Shown one piece after another: positions 6,274 to 14,924 of a stretch of 35,931 nucleotides of DNA. The DNA is taken from assembly GCA_009930175.1 (NCBI GenBank), contig RZYW01000010.1, forward strand, positions 1 through 35,931, in the 5' to 3' direction. Origin of the DNA: Clostridia bacterium. Its GTDB lineage: Bacteria > Bacillota > Peptococcia > Peptococcales > SKKY01. The position numbers and the translations under genes are program-made. Numbering within the stretch: the first letter of the stretch is position 1; each line of letters begins with the position of its first letter. The notes under the pieces are model-generated. The model was not told where the DNA came from. It searched no databases and saw nothing but the letters and a program-made list of their open reading frames with translations.

Positions 6274-8550
6274 TTGAATAAAAATATAAGAAAAGCATTA
6301 GTTTTGTTGTTCATTTTTTCTATAGCACTGGTTTTATCTATTGCGGCAGATGGCAAAGGTACTGTTAACACAGGGATCTTGAATATTAGAAGCGGACCAG
6401 GTACGAATTATAATAACATAGGTCAACTGTCAAAAGGCAGTGAAGTTTCTATTGTCAAATTAGAGAATAACTGGATTCAGATTCGCCTTCCTCAGGGATT
6501 AGGGTGGGTAAGTTCAGAGTATGTTACTATTTCTGCAAATCCTTCTGTTGATACACCTAAGGTTCCTGTGATTCAAGGAGCAGAGATTCTAACAGGAAAA
6601 AGTGGAGTTATAAATAGTACAGTTGTAAATATTAGGAAGGAACCTGGAACAGAGAGTCAGACTCTTGGACAATTATCCAGAGGAGAACTGGTTCAGCTTC
6701 TTCAAAAGAAAGATGATTGGTACTTTGTAAAGAGTGGAAAACTTGAAGGTTGGGTTGCGGGTTTTTTAATAACAGTACAAGGAGCAACTGTAGATACAAG
6801 AACTTATTATATAAATCAGAATGTAGTTAATATGAGAAGTGAACCTAATTTAAATGCGTCTGTTCTGGCTCAACTTAACAGAAACACTCCCGTTACAGTT
6901 AAAAACCAACGGGGGGACTGGTATCAGGTAGTTACAAAGGATCAAAAAGAAGGTTGGGTTGCGGGCTGGCTCCTATCTCAGGCAGATGGATCCTCCGTTT
7001 TAAAAGATCCTGGAACAGGTGCTGTTATTTATCCTCAAAATCCCGAAGCTGCGCCATCGGGTATTACAGAATCAGGAATAAAAATTAATGACAATATTGT
7101 AATTAAAGAGAGTATAGTTAATGTTCGCCAAGGTCCTGGAATCGAATATGGAATAATTACAAAGGTTAATAGTGGTCAGGGATTCACAGTAATTGATGCT
7201 CAAAAAAATTGGTTAAAAATAAAATTAACGAATGGAAATGCCGGCTGGATTGCGGATTGGCTAGTCCTTAAAAAAGAGGATTCCCAAGAGACTCAAAGGC
7301 AAGATGTTACCTTTGATGAAAATAATTCAGCAAAAATATTCTTAGGATCAGGGAAGTTTTTGATTATCACAAATACTAAGGATTTTCTTGAAGTCGATAT
7401 TTTACCTGTTTCTATTGAAGATTATCGGTTAAGTAAACCTTCAGCAACACAAATAACGGTAGATTTTCCGGAGCTAAATCTTACTCCTCAAAAAGTTTTT
7501 GTAAATCAGTATAATATTGGGAGCATTGATATTTCAGCCAAAAAAATTACTATTAATTTCCTTGATAAAATTGATTTTAGGGCAAGTTATGAAAAGGAAA
7601 ATCAAGGGATTAACATTAAGTTACGGAACTATGCAGAAGCATTATCTACAATAAATAATATAACTGTAAATGAAGAATCTGAAAGTTTTAATTTTGAAAT
7701 ATTTTCTGAGAAGGAGATTTCTTATGAAAGTAAGAGATTAAGCTTAGATCATATTGCATTCTTTATTAAAGGTTCCAGGTTAGATTTAAATGGAAGCAAT
7801 ACTTTTAGCAAAACAATAAAAGAAAATTATCAAATTACTGCAAAACAAGATTCTCAGGATGTTGTAAGAGTTGATTTGAAATTTATTTATGGAAGTTCTG
7901 TAAGGGTTAATCTTAAAGATAAATCTCTTAATGTAGGGATTGGTTATCCAACCCAAGGACCAAGAGGAAAAATTGTAGTTATTGACCCTGGTCATGGGAC
8001 TATTAAGGCCGGTGGTTGGGTTGATCCTGGCGCTATTGGTACGACTCTTAAAGTAAAAGAGTTAAATGTAAACGTTCCTATCTCTTTAAAAGTTGAAGAA
8101 TACTTGAGAAGAGAGGGAGTAGAAGTAATTTTAACCCATAGAGGTACGACAAACAGGGATTTGTATGATAGAGCTAATTTGGCTAATAACGAAAATGCTT
8201 ATTGTTTTGTTAGTATTCATGCAAATGCAACAGGTAACAGGGCAATACAAGGGATAGGTGTATTCTATTATGCTCCGGAATGGATGCCGGAAATATTTAT
8301 GCAAAGACTTGAGAGACAAAACCTTGCAAGTTATGTCCTTGACGAAGCAATTAAAGCTACAGGAAGACCATCTTATGGTTTGTTTGAAGATAACTTTGCC
8401 GTTATCAGGGAAACCAAAATGCCTTCAATTCTTGTTGAAACAGGATTCTTGACTAATCAGCAAGAGGAACAACTATTGGCATCTCCAGCTTTCCAAGATC
8501 AAATTGCAAGTGGTATTGCAAAGGGTATATTAAGATTTTTAAATCAGTAA
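6274..8550 (+). CDS. N-acetylmuramoyl-L-alanine amidase with four SH3 domains
   Basis: A 758-residue secreted cell-wall hydrolase. A signal peptide or anchor (about residues 6-24) is followed by four bacterial SH3 (SH3_3) repeats, each with the 'VNIRxGPG'-type motif and closing 'GWV': about 30-85, 112-165, 179-234 and 276-332. A beta-rich AMIN-like region (about 350-555) leads to an Amidase_3 domain (about 563-757). Zinc-ligand motifs are visible: 'VIDPGHG' (His), 'KVKELN' (Glu) and 'VSIHANA' (His); 'LVETGFLTN' carries the catalytic Glu. The enzyme should cleave the MurNAc-L-Ala bond of peptidoglycan, with the SH3 repeats binding the wall. TTG 6274 is the start, with GGAGG upstream; it lies 15 bases after lgt. 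The fourth SH3 repeat is separated by a longer linker. Confidence 0.94.
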   Translation: MNKNIRKALVLLFIFSIALVLSIAADGKGTVNTGILNIRSGPGTNYNNIGQLSKGSEVSIVKLENNWIQIRLPQGLGWVSSEYVTISANPSVDTPKVPVIQGAEILTGKSGVINSTVVNIRKEPGTESQTLGQLSRGELVQLLQKKDDWYFVKSGKLEGWVAGFLITVQGATVDTRTYYINQNVVNMRSEPNLNASVLAQLNRNTPVTVKNQRGDWYQVVTKDQKEGWVAGWLLSQADGSSVLKDPGTGAVIYPQNPEAAPSGITESGIKINDNIVIKESIVNVRQGPGIEYGIITKVNSGQGFTVIDAQKNWLKIKLTNGNAGWIADWLVLKKEDSQETQRQDVTFDENNSAKIFLGSGKFLIITNTKDFLEVDILPVSIEDYRLSKPSATQITVDFPELNLTPQKVFVNQYNIGSIDISAKKITINFLDKIDFRASYEKENQGINIKLRNYAEALSTINNITVNEESESFNFEIFSEKEISYESKRLSLDHIAFFIKGSRLDLNGSNTFSKTIKENYQITAKQDSQDVVRVDLKFIYGSSVRVNLKDKSLNVGIGYPTQGPRGKIVVIDPGHGTIKAGGWVDPGAIGTTLKVKELNVNVPISLKVEEYLRREGVEVILTHRGTTNRDLYDRANLANNENAYCFVSIHANATGNRAIQGIGVFYYAPEWMPEIFMQRLERQNLASYVLDEAIKATGRPSYGLFEDNFAVIRETKMPSILVETGFLTNQQEEQLLASPAFQDQIASGIAKGILRFLNQ

Positions 8551-8567
8551 TAAAGGAGGGGCTGTAA

Positions 8568-9311
8568 ATGCGCTTTTCAGTTTTGGGCTGCTACAGCCCT
8601 TTTGCGCCTTATAAAGGAGCCTGTAATGGATATCTTTTGGAAAATAATAATATAAAAATTATGATTGATTGTGGTAACGGGAGTTTCTCTAATCTTCAGA
8701 GATTTATAGATTACAAGGACCTAGATTGTCTTATAATTACACATTTTCATGGAGATCATTTTAATGATTTTGAAATGTTGAGAAAAGCTTTTTTTCTTGC
8801 TAATGAATCAGGAGAAAGACGAAACCCATTAATAGTATTTGCTCCAAAAGAAGATCCTGCTTTTGAAAAAATTGCTGCTTACACCGAGCTTTTTGCATTG
8901 ATACCTATAGAGGAATCTCTCGAAAGAGATCATCGCTTTGGAGATATGGTTTTGAGATTTTTTAAAACAAAACATACTACACCTTGCTATGGAATAAAGG
9001 CAAAAAAAGGAAATAAAAAGATTAGTTATACTTCCGACACAGGATTCACAAGACTTTTAGCTGAAGAAATTATTGATTCAGACTATTTGTTTGCCGAAGC
9101 GAGTTTATTGGAAAAGGATAAGAATAAAACAATTCATGGTCATATGACAGCCAAACAAGCAGGAGTACTTGCGGAAACGGCCAAAGTAAAAAAACTGGTT
9201 TTAACTCATATTAATCCTACTTACAATGTTAACTTGCTGAAAAGAGAAGCAGAGCTTTCATTTGAAGGAGAAATTGAAATAGCAAAGATGTTTAAAACTT
9301 ATATAATTTAG
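8568..9311 (+). CDS. Metallo-beta-lactamase-fold hydrolase (RNase Z/YhfI-like)
   Basis: A 247-residue cytoplasmic protein. The N-terminal strand 'MRFSVLGCYSPFAPYKGACNGYLLE' and the metal motif 'THFHGDH' (about residue 57-64) define the MBL fold, with further ligands expected at 'KTKHTTPCYGIK' (His), 'YTSDTGF' (Asp) and 'LTHINPTYN' (His). This pattern is that of the uncharacterised YhfI/RNase Z-like subgroup; the insertion typical of true tRNA RNase Z exosites is not obvious, so tRNA 3' processing is not claimed. All tRNAs in this window encode CCA, which lowers the need for RNase Z. GGAGG precedes ATG by about 10 bases. It sits 16 bases before the RNase PH fusion, in the same operon. Confidence 0.85.
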   Translation: MRFSVLGCYSPFAPYKGACNGYLLENNNIKIMIDCGNGSFSNLQRFIDYKDLDCLIITHFHGDHFNDFEMLRKAFFLANESGERRNPLIVFAPKEDPAFEKIAAYTELFALIPIEESLERDHRFGDMVLRFFKTKHTTPCYGIKAKKGNKKISYTSDTGFTRLLAEEIIDSDYLFAEASLLEKDKNKTIHGHMTAKQAGVLAETAKVKKLVLTHINPTYNVNLLKREAELSFEGEIEIAKMFKTYII

Positions 9312-9327
9312 GAACTGAGGGTATAAA

Positions 9328-10626
9328 ATGAGGTATGATGGAAGAAAGAATAATGAATTAAGAAAAATAAAAGTTACTCCAGGTTATATTGAAAACGCAT
9401 ATAGATCTGTTTTAATTGAGTTTGGGCGGACAAAAGTAATATGCACTGCAAGTGTTGAAGAAAAGGTTCCAGGCTGGCTAAAGGGCAGTAAACAGGGTTG
9501 GGTGTCTGCTGAGTACTCAATGATTCCCGGGGCAACTGACTCCAGGTATCAAAGGGAAGTAAATAAAGGAAAGCTTAGTGGAAGAACTCAGGAGATTCAA
9601 AGATTAATTGGCCGTTCTTTAAGGGCTGTTACAGATTTGAAAAAAATGCCAGACATTACTATATGGATCGATTGCGATGTTATTCAAGCTGATGGTGGAA
9701 CAAGAACAGCATCTATTACAGGAGGATTTCTGGCTTTAAAAATGGCCTGCCAGGGCTTGCTTTCTGAAGGAAAAATTACAGAAAACCCAATTAACGAGCA
9801 CCTTGCAGCAGTAAGTGCCGGTGTTGTTAATGATCAGGTGGTACTTGATTTGCCTTATACTGAAGATTCAGCAGCACAGGTAGATTTAAATCTGGTTATG
9901 ACAGAAAGCGGTAAGTTTGTAGAGGTTCAGGGAACTGGGGAAGAACATACTTTTTCCAGAGATGAATTGAATTTAATGCTTGAGTATGGCGAAAAGGGAA
10001 TTTTAGAATTAATTGAGATTCAAAAAAAGACACTAAAAACAATAGTTATTGCCTCAAAGAATCCTGGAAAGATTAAAGAGTTTAAGACAATTTTAGAACC
10101 TTTTGGATACACCCTTCTATCTATTAATGATTTTCCTGAAATTGATGAGATAGAAGAAACAGGATCTACTTTTAAAGAAAATGCTTTAATTAAGGCAAAG
10201 ACAGTTGGAGATAAAACGGGTTTTATTGCTTTGGCAGATGACTCTGGACTGGAAGTTGACGTACTTGATGGAAGACCAGGGATTTATTCCGCTCGATATG
10301 CTGGTGAGGGTTCCGGGGACGAAAAAAACAATCAAAAACTATTAAAAGAACTAGAACCATTTTCTATAAAAGAAAGAACAGGAAGGTATGTTTGTGCCCT
10401 TGCACTATATAATCCACAGCTTAATACAAGTGAGATTGTTGAAGAAACCTGCGATGGAATTATAATAAATGAATATAGGGGAGAAGGTGGATTTGGCTAC
10501 GATCCTCTTTTCTATTTGGAGTCTTTAGACAAAACTTTTGCTGAGATCCCTCTGGAATTAAAAAACAGAATTAGCCATAGAGGAAAAGCTCTGGAGAGAC
10601 TAAAAAAACTTATGGGAAATCTTTAA
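9328..10626 (+). CDS. rph-rdgB: Fused RNase PH / XTP-dITP pyrophosphatase
   Basis: A single 432-residue ORF joins two usually separate enzymes. Residues 1 to about 237 are RNase PH, a phosphorolytic 3'-5' exoribonuclease that trims tRNA 3' ends: 'MRYDGR', 'GWVSAEYSMIPGAT', 'RTQEIQRLIGRSLRAV', 'IDCDVIQADGGTRTASITG'. Residues from about 240 are a HAM1/RdgB pyrophosphatase that removes XTP, dITP and ITP: 'VIASKNPGKIKEF', 'TGSTFKENALIKAK', 'ALADDSGLEVDVLDGRPGIYSARYAG', 'GFGYDPLFY', 'ISHRGKAL'. Each half has full length and its key motifs, and there is no frameshift or stop between them. Adjacent or fused rph and rdgB are known in some Bacillota. It lies directly upstream of the tRNA operon, which has its own promoter. 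Confidence 0.96.
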   Translation: MRYDGRKNNELRKIKVTPGYIENAYRSVLIEFGRTKVICTASVEEKVPGWLKGSKQGWVSAEYSMIPGATDSRYQREVNKGKLSGRTQEIQRLIGRSLRAVTDLKKMPDITIWIDCDVIQADGGTRTASITGGFLALKMACQGLLSEGKITENPINEHLAAVSAGVVNDQVVLDLPYTEDSAAQVDLNLVMTESGKFVEVQGTGEEHTFSRDELNLMLEYGEKGILELIEIQKKTLKTIVIASKNPGKIKEFKTILEPFGYTLLSINDFPEIDEIEETGSTFKENALIKAKTVGDKTGFIALADDSGLEVDVLDGRPGIYSARYAGEGSGDEKNNQKLLKELEPFSIKERTGRYVCALALYNPQLNTSEIVEETCDGIIINEYRGEGGFGYDPLFYLESLDKTFAEIPLELKNRISHRGKALERLKKLMGNL

Positions 10627-10645
10627 GAATTTTAAAAATAATCCA

Positions 10646-10674
10646 TTGACAACCACTGAAAATTAAATTATACT
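10646..10674 (+). promoter_or_regulatory. Strong promoter of the tRNA operon
   Basis: TTGACA and TATACT are separated by 17 bases. Transcription should start near 10681, about 10 bases before tRNA-Pro. The perfect -35 box fits a highly expressed stable-RNA operon. Confidence 0.9.
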
Positions 10675-10690
10675 ATCCTTTGTCAGCAAA

Positions 10691-10767
10691 CGGGGCGTAG
10701 CGCAGTTTGGTAGCGCACATGGTTTGGGACCATGGGGTCGGGGGTTCGAATCCCTCCGCCCCGACCA
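10691..10767 (+). tRNA. tRNA-Pro (anticodon TGG)
   Basis: A 77-base cloverleaf with acceptor arms CGGGGCG/CGCCCCG, anticodon loop TTTGGGA, T-loop GGTTCGAATCC and an encoded CCA end. It is the first gene of the eight-tRNA operon. Confidence 0.97.
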
Positions 10768-10802
10768 ACTGATTTTTTACCAAGTACCGTGTTTTATCTC
10801 GA

Positions 10803-10876
10803 GCGGGTGTAGCTCAGTGGTAGAGCCCTGGCCTTCCAAGCCAGTTGCGAGGGTTCGATTCCCTTCACCCGCTCCA
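10803..10876 (+). tRNA. tRNA-Gly (anticodon TCC)
   Basis: A 74-base cloverleaf with acceptor arms GCGGGTG/CACCCGC, anticodon loop CTTCCAA, TTCGATT T-loop and encoded CCA. Confidence 0.97.
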
Positions 10877-10912
10877 TTTTTATAATATGATGTTAAATAG
10901 TTTTTTTATCGT

Positions 10913-10989
10913 GTGCCTGTAGCTCAGCTGGATAGAGCATCGGACTTCTAATCCGAGGGTCAGGGGTTCGAATCCCTTCAGGCACGCCA
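10913..10989 (+). tRNA. tRNA-Arg (anticodon TCT)
   Basis: A 77-base cloverleaf with acceptor arms GTGCCTG/CAGGCAC, anticodon loop CTTCTAA, TTCGAAT T-loop and encoded CCA. It reads AGA/AGG, which are common Arg codons in this genome. Confidence 0.97.
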
Positions 10990-11006
10990 TTTTTTCAGGC
11001 TATTAT

Positions 11007-11083
11007 GGTGGGTGTGGCGAAGTGGTCAACGCACCGGATTGTGACTCCGGCATTCGTGGGTTCAAGTCCCATCACTCACCCCA
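11007..11083 (+). tRNA. tRNA-His (anticodon GTG)
   Basis: A 77-base cloverleaf with acceptor GTGGGTG/CACTCAC (one G-T pair) plus the extra G at position -1 opposite C73, diagnostic of tRNA-His. Anticodon loop TTGTGAC, TTCAAGT T-loop and encoded CCA. Confidence 0.96.
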
Positions 11084-11150
11084 TTGAGTTTATATTATAA
11101 TTTATTCTTGACCAAAAGCCTGAAATAAAATATAATTTATATTGCTTTAT

Positions 11151-11226
11151 TGGGGCGTAGCCAAGTTGGTAAGGCACGGGACTTTGACTCCCGCACTCGT
11201 AGGTTCGAGTCCTGCCGCCCCAGCCA
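11151..11226 (+). tRNA. tRNA-Gln (anticodon TTG)
   Basis: A 76-base cloverleaf with acceptor arms TGGGGCG/CGCCCCA, anticodon loop CTTTGAC, TTCGAGT T-loop and encoded CCA. The 5' T is typical of tRNA-Gln. Confidence 0.97.
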
Positions 11227-11266
11227 TTTTTACAAATTAATATTATCAATATCTCTTTATTATTAA

Positions 11267-11342
11267 GAGCCATTAGCTCAGTCGGCAGAGCACCTGACTT
11301 TTAATCAGGGTGTCCCGCGTTCGAGTCGCGGATGGCTCACCA
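11267..11342 (+). tRNA. tRNA-Lys (anticodon TTT)
   Basis: A 76-base cloverleaf with acceptor arms GAGCCAT/ATGGCTC, anticodon loop CTTTTAA, TTCGAGT T-loop and encoded CCA. Only three bases separate it from tRNA-Leu. Confidence 0.97.
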
Positions 11343-11345
11343 TGT

Positions 11346-11429
11346 GCGGGAGTGGCGGAATTGGCAGACGCACCAGACTTAGGATCTGGCGGTTACACCG
11401 TGGGGGTTCAAGTCCCTTCTCCCGCACCA
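11346..11429 (+). tRNA. tRNA-Leu (anticodon TAG)
   Basis: An 84-base class II tRNA with acceptor arms GCGGGAG/CTCCCGC, anticodon loop CTTAGGA, a long variable arm (GCGGTTACACCGT), TTCAAGT T-loop and encoded CCA. Confidence 0.97.
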
Positions 11430-11441
11430 AAACAAATATTA

Positions 11442-11516
11442 GCGGAAGTGGCTCAGTGGTAGAGCATCGCCTTGCCAAGGCGAGGGTCGCGAGTTCGAAT
11501 CTCGTCTTCCGCTCCA
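11442..11516 (+). tRNA. tRNA-Gly (anticodon GCC)
   Basis: A 75-base cloverleaf with acceptor arms GCGGAAG/CTTCCGC, anticodon loop CTTGCCA, TTCGAAT T-loop and encoded CCA. It is the second Gly isoacceptor and last gene of the operon. Confidence 0.97.
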
Positions 11517-11527
11517 GATTTAAAATG

Positions 11528-11560
11528 CCTCGGCTTTTCGCCGGGGTGTTCTTGTGTTTG
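11528..11560 (+). terminator. Terminator of the tRNA operon
   Basis: CCTCGGC and GCCGGGG form a G/C-rich 7-bp stem (one T-G wobble) with loop TTTTC, followed by an interrupted T-rich stretch (TGTTCTTGTGTTTG). The T-run overlaps the -35 box of the tig promoter. Confidence 0.75.
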
Positions 11561-11581
11561 TAAGTATTTTAAGTGTATAAT
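11552..11581 (+). promoter_or_regulatory. Promoter of the tig-clpP-clpX operon
   Basis: TTGTGT and a perfect TATAAT are separated by 18 bases, about 50 bases before the tig start. No CIRCE or CtsR heptad is visible around it, so heat-shock control by those repressors is not supported here. Confidence 0.65.
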
Positions 11582-11630
11582 AAAAGGACGACAAATCGTA
11601 TTGTGATTTTTTTAAGGAGGCCATTAGGTA

Positions 11631-12923
11631 ATGAAATTAACGACAAACAGAGTAGATAAGAAGACTGTTGAAATAACAGTAGAAGCAGGAAACGACAAAC
11701 TAAAAAAGGGTTTAGAGCAAGCATATAAAGATGTAGCTAAAAAAGTAAATATCCCTGGATTCAGAAAAGGAAAAGTTCCAAAGCAAATTCTATTAAATAA
11801 CTTTGGAAAAGAGTTTTTCCTGGAAGAGGCAGCGAACCATATATTACCAGAGATTTATGAAGAAGTTTTAAGCACAGTTGAAGAAGAAAATATGCCTCTT
11901 GGAAGACCACAAATTGAAATGGTTCAATTAGAAGAAGATAAAGATTTTATATTCAAAATTAAAGCTGATGCAAAGCCTCAGTTTGAAGTTGGAGAATATA
12001 AAGGTATCGAATTAGAAAAGCAGGAAGTTTCTGTTTCGGAAGAAGAAGTTCAAAAAGAATTAGAACGTCTTCAGGAAAAGCATTCTTCACTTGAAGTTGT
12101 TTCCGAAGATGCGAAAGTTAAAGATGGGGATACAATTTTATTAAACTTTAAAGGAATGGTTGATAAAGTTCCTTTTGAAGGTGGAACTGCTGAAGACTAT
12201 AACCTGCAGGTTGGTTCAAAATCATTTATCGAAGGCTTTGAAGAACAATTAATTGGAATGGCTTTAAATGAAGAAAAAACAATTCAGGTAAAATTCCCAG
12301 AGGAATATCACAGTCCTGATTTAGCAGGAAAAGATGCAGAATTTGAAGTAAAAATAAATGAAATCAGAGAGAAAAAACTCCCTGAGCTAAACGATGAATT
12401 TGCTGATAATACATCAGAGTTTGCTACACTAGCAGAATTAAAAGAAGATTTGAAAAAGAATATTCTTGAGGCAAAAGAAGCAAAAGCCAATGCTGAACTA
12501 AAAGCAACTGCAGTAGAAAAAGTTGCTGCAAATTTTGATATAGAAATTCCACAGGCAATGGTAGAAACTCAAATTGATGCTTTTATCCAAAACATGGAAA
12601 TGAACATGGCTAGACAAGGATTAAGCTTAAATCAGTACCTTGAATATACAAATGAAAAAATTGAAGATTTAAGAGCAAAATACCAAGCAGATGCTGAAAC
12701 AGCAGTTAAAAATTCATTAGTTCTTGAAGCTATTGCAAAGAATGAAAATATTGAAATTTCTGATGAAGATCTTGAAAAAGAATTTACCAGATTAGCAGAA
12801 ATGTATAAAAAAGAAGTGTCTGAAATAAAAGATTTACTTGAAAAATCAGGTGAAAAAGAAAATATGATTAACAGCATGAAATCTGATAAAGCTGTGGATT
12901 TAATTATTGCAAACAGTAAGTAA
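11631..12923 (+). CDS. tig: Trigger factor, ribosome-associated chaperone
   Basis: A 430-residue protein, typical length. Trigger factor sits at the ribosomal exit tunnel and helps nascent chains fold. The N-terminal ribosome-binding domain carries the signature 'PGFRKGKVPKQIL' (about residues 41-53). A FKBP-type prolyl isomerase domain follows (about 150-245: 'GDTILLNFKGMVDKVPFEGG', 'SFIEGFEEQLIGM'), then a long helical C-terminal chaperone domain rich in Glu and Lys. AAGGAGG precedes the ATG at good distance. It heads the operon with clpP and clpX, a common Bacillota order linking folding and proteolysis. Confidence 0.98.
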   Translation: MKLTTNRVDKKTVEITVEAGNDKLKKGLEQAYKDVAKKVNIPGFRKGKVPKQILLNNFGKEFFLEEAANHILPEIYEEVLSTVEEENMPLGRPQIEMVQLEEDKDFIFKIKADAKPQFEVGEYKGIELEKQEVSVSEEEVQKELERLQEKHSSLEVVSEDAKVKDGDTILLNFKGMVDKVPFEGGTAEDYNLQVGSKSFIEGFEEQLIGMALNEEKTIQVKFPEEYHSPDLAGKDAEFEVKINEIREKKLPELNDEFADNTSEFATLAELKEDLKKNILEAKEAKANAELKATAVEKVAANFDIEIPQAMVETQIDAFIQNMEMNMARQGLSLNQYLEYTNEKIEDLRAKYQADAETAVKNSLVLEAIAKNENIEISDEDLEKEFTRLAEMYKKEVSEIKDLLEKSGEKENMINSMKSDKAVDLIIANSK

Positions 12924-12950
12924 GAAAATACAGGAACTGGAGGGAGTATT

Positions 12951-13535
12951 ATGAGCGGATTAATTCCAATAGTAGTTGAACAAACAAATAGGGGAGAAAG
13001 ATCCTACGATATTTATTCCAGATTATTAAAAGATCGTATAATTTTTCTTGGAAGCGGCGTAGATGATTATGTTGCAAATTTAATTATTGCTCAGCTTTTA
13101 TTTCTTGAAGCAGAAGATCCAGACAAAGATATCAGTATTTATATAAACAGTCCCGGAGGTTCAATAACTGCAGGTATGGCTATATACGATACTATGCAGT
13201 ATATAAAACCTGATGTATCAACAATTTGTGTTGGTATGGCAGCAAGTATGGGAGCATTTCTTCTTGCGGCAGGTAAAAAAGGAAAGAGATTTGCACTCCC
13301 TAACAGTGAAATAATGATTCACCAACCTTTGGGCGGTGCTCAGGGGCAGGCAACGGATATTCAAATCCATGCAAAAAGAATTCTTGAAATTAAGGAAAAA
13401 CTTAATGAAATTCTTGCTGAAAGAACTGGGCAGGAATTAGCAAAAATAGCTGCAGATACAGAAAGAGATTACTTTATGAGTGCAGAAGCTGCAAAGGAAT
13501 ATGGTTTGATTGATGAAGTGATTTCCAGCAGATAA
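12951..13535 (+). CDS. clpP: ATP-dependent Clp protease proteolytic subunit
   Basis: A 194-residue serine protease that forms a double seven-membered ring and works with ClpX (next gene). The catalytic triad is visible: Ser99 in 'GMAASMGAF', His124 in '[12 protein letters not shown]' and Asp173 in 'TERDYFM'. The '[19 protein letters not shown]' oxyanion region is intact and the propeptide is short. A GGAGG site precedes the ATG. It lies 27 bases after tig and 17 before clpX. Confidence 0.98.
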   Translation: MSGLIPIVVEQTNRGERSYDIYSRLLKDRIIFLGSGVDDYVANLIIAQLLFLEAEDPDKDISIYINSPGGSITAGMAIYDTMQYIKPDVSTICVGMAASMGAFLLAAGKKGKRFALPNSEIMIHQPLGGAQGQATDIQIHAKRILEIKEKLNEILAERTGQELAKIAADTERDYFMSAEAAKEYGLIDEVISSR

Positions 13536-13552
13536 AAAAAGGTTGTGATTAT

Positions 13553-14818
13553 ATGTTTAATGAGGAAAAAGGAAAATTGAAGTGTTCTTTTTGTGGTAAA
13601 CCTCAGGAACAGGTAAAAAAACTTGTTGCAGGTCCAGGAGTATATATTTGTGATGAATGTATCGAGCTTTGCAATGAGATTATTGCAGAGGAACTTGCGG
13701 AAATATCTCCATCTAAAGAATCTTCTAAAAAAAATCTAGCAAAACCAAATGAAATATATGATACTCTCAATCAATATGTAATAAGTCAGGAAAAAGCTAA
13801 AAAAGTTTTAGCCGTATCAGTTTATAACCACTATAAGCGTATTAACCTACCGGTCAAGGACAACTCTGATGTTGAGCTTGCTAAGAGTAACATTTGTATT
13901 GTTGGCCCTACAGGCAGCGGGAAAACTCTTCTGGCTCAAACCCTGGCAAGAATTATTGATGTTCCTTTTGCAATTGCAGATGCAACTTCTTTAACTGAAG
14001 CGGGATATGTTGGTGAGGATGTTGAAAACATTCTGCTAAAACTTATTCAGGCTGCAGATTATGATATTGAAAAAGCAGAAAAAGGGATTATTTATATTGA
14101 TGAGATAGATAAAATTGCCAGAAAATCTGAAAATCCTTCAATAACCAGAGATGTATCTGGTGAAGGTGTTCAACAGGCACTTTTAAAAATAATTGAAGGC
14201 ACTGTAGCCAGTGTTCCTCCTCAAGGTGGAAGGAAGCATCCTCATCAGGAATTTATTCAAATAAATACAAGTAATATTTTATTTATTTGTGGTGGTGCTT
14301 TTGATGGTCTTGAAAAAATAATTCAAAAGAGAATAGGCGAAAAGTCTATGGGATTCAATGCTGAAATATCCTCAAAAAAGGATTCAGGAGTTGGAGAAAT
14401 TCTTAAGAATGTTTTACCAGAAGACCTGATCCGTTATGGTTTAATTCCTGAATTCGTGGGACGTCTTCCAGTACTTGTTTCATTGGGAGAATTGGACAAA
14501 GAAGCTTTAGTTAGTATTTTAACTGAACCAAAAAATGCTTTGATTAAACAATACCAAAAGTTATTTAGCCTTGAAAATGTTGATCTTGAAATAGAGAAAG
14601 AAGCATTATTAAAAATTGCAGAGAAAACCTTGCTTAGAAATACTGGGGCAAGAGGATTGAGAGCAATTCTTGAAGAAATAATGATGGAAATAATGTACGA
14701 AATACCATCCAGGAAAGATATTAAGAAGGTTATTATTACAGAAGATGTAATTGAAAATAATGGGGAACCAATAGTAGTGCTTAAAGAAAAGACAAGAAAA
14801 AACGCCGAAACGGCATAA
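13553..14818 (+). CDS. clpX: ATP-dependent Clp protease ATPase subunit ClpX
   Basis: A 421-residue AAA+ unfoldase that feeds substrates to ClpP. An N-terminal C4 zinc-binding domain ('CSFCGKPQ' and 'CDECIELC', about residues 11-40) is followed by the AAA+ module with Walker A 'GPTGSGKT' (about 118-125), pore loop 'AGYVGEDV', Walker B '[10 protein letters not shown]' and a C-terminal lid with 'EFVGRLPV' and '[11 protein letters not shown]'. The length is normal. It is followed at once by a strong terminator that ends the tig operon. Confidence 0.98.
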   Translation: MFNEEKGKLKCSFCGKPQEQVKKLVAGPGVYICDECIELCNEIIAEELAEISPSKESSKKNLAKPNEIYDTLNQYVISQEKAKKVLAVSVYNHYKRINLPVKDNSDVELAKSNICIVGPTGSGKTLLAQTLARIIDVPFAIADATSLTEAGYVGEDVENILLKLIQAADYDIEKAEKGIIYIDEIDKIARKSENPSITRDVSGEGVQQALLKIIEGTVASVPPQGGRKHPHQEFIQINTSNILFICGGAFDGLEKIIQKRIGEKSMGFNAEISSKKDSGVGEILKNVLPEDLIRYGLIPEFVGRLPVLVSLGELDKEALVSILTEPKNALIKQYQKLFSLENVDLEIEKEALLKIAEKTLLRNTGARGLRAILEEIMMEIMYEIPSRKDIKKVIITEDVIENNGEPIVVLKEKTRKNAETA

Positions 14819-14820
14819 CA

Positions 14821-14852
14821 AAAACCCTGAGCTATTTTGCTCAGGGTTTTTT
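14821..14852 (+). terminator. Terminator after clpX
   Basis: AAAACCCTGAGC and GCTCAGGGTTTT form a perfect 12-bp stem around TATTTT, followed by further T residues, starting 2 bases after the clpX stop. A promoter for lon must lie in the next 70 bases, but none with good boxes was identified. Confidence 0.95.
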
Positions 14853-14924
14853 AGGGTATATATTAATAATAAATTCTGATAAACTAATTATTAAACATTA
14901 TTAAATAAGTCAGGGGTGGCATAA

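Noticed and set aside
8258-8452. 64-residue plus-strand ORF and other short ORFs overlapping real genes
   Set aside because: These are shadows of the amidase and other strong genes, without ribosome sites or recognisable domains.
8568-9311. Naming the MBL-fold protein RNase Z (rnz)
   Set aside because: The metal motif fits, but the protein is short for full RNase Z and closer in look to the YhfI-type subgroup; function is not fixed by sequence.
10627-11560. tRNA-associated integration site for the left-hand island
   Set aside because: The island is at 1-2035, far from the tRNA cluster, and no partial tRNA copy is visible at the seam.
11342-11563. ORF of 73 residues in the track
   Set aside because: It lies across tRNA-Leu and tRNA-Gly and has no gene-like sequence; the RNA genes explain the region.
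11528-11630. CIRCE or CtsR heat-shock operator ahead of tig-clpP-clpX
   Set aside because: No TTAGCACTC/GAGTGCTAA pair or GGTCAAA heptads are present.
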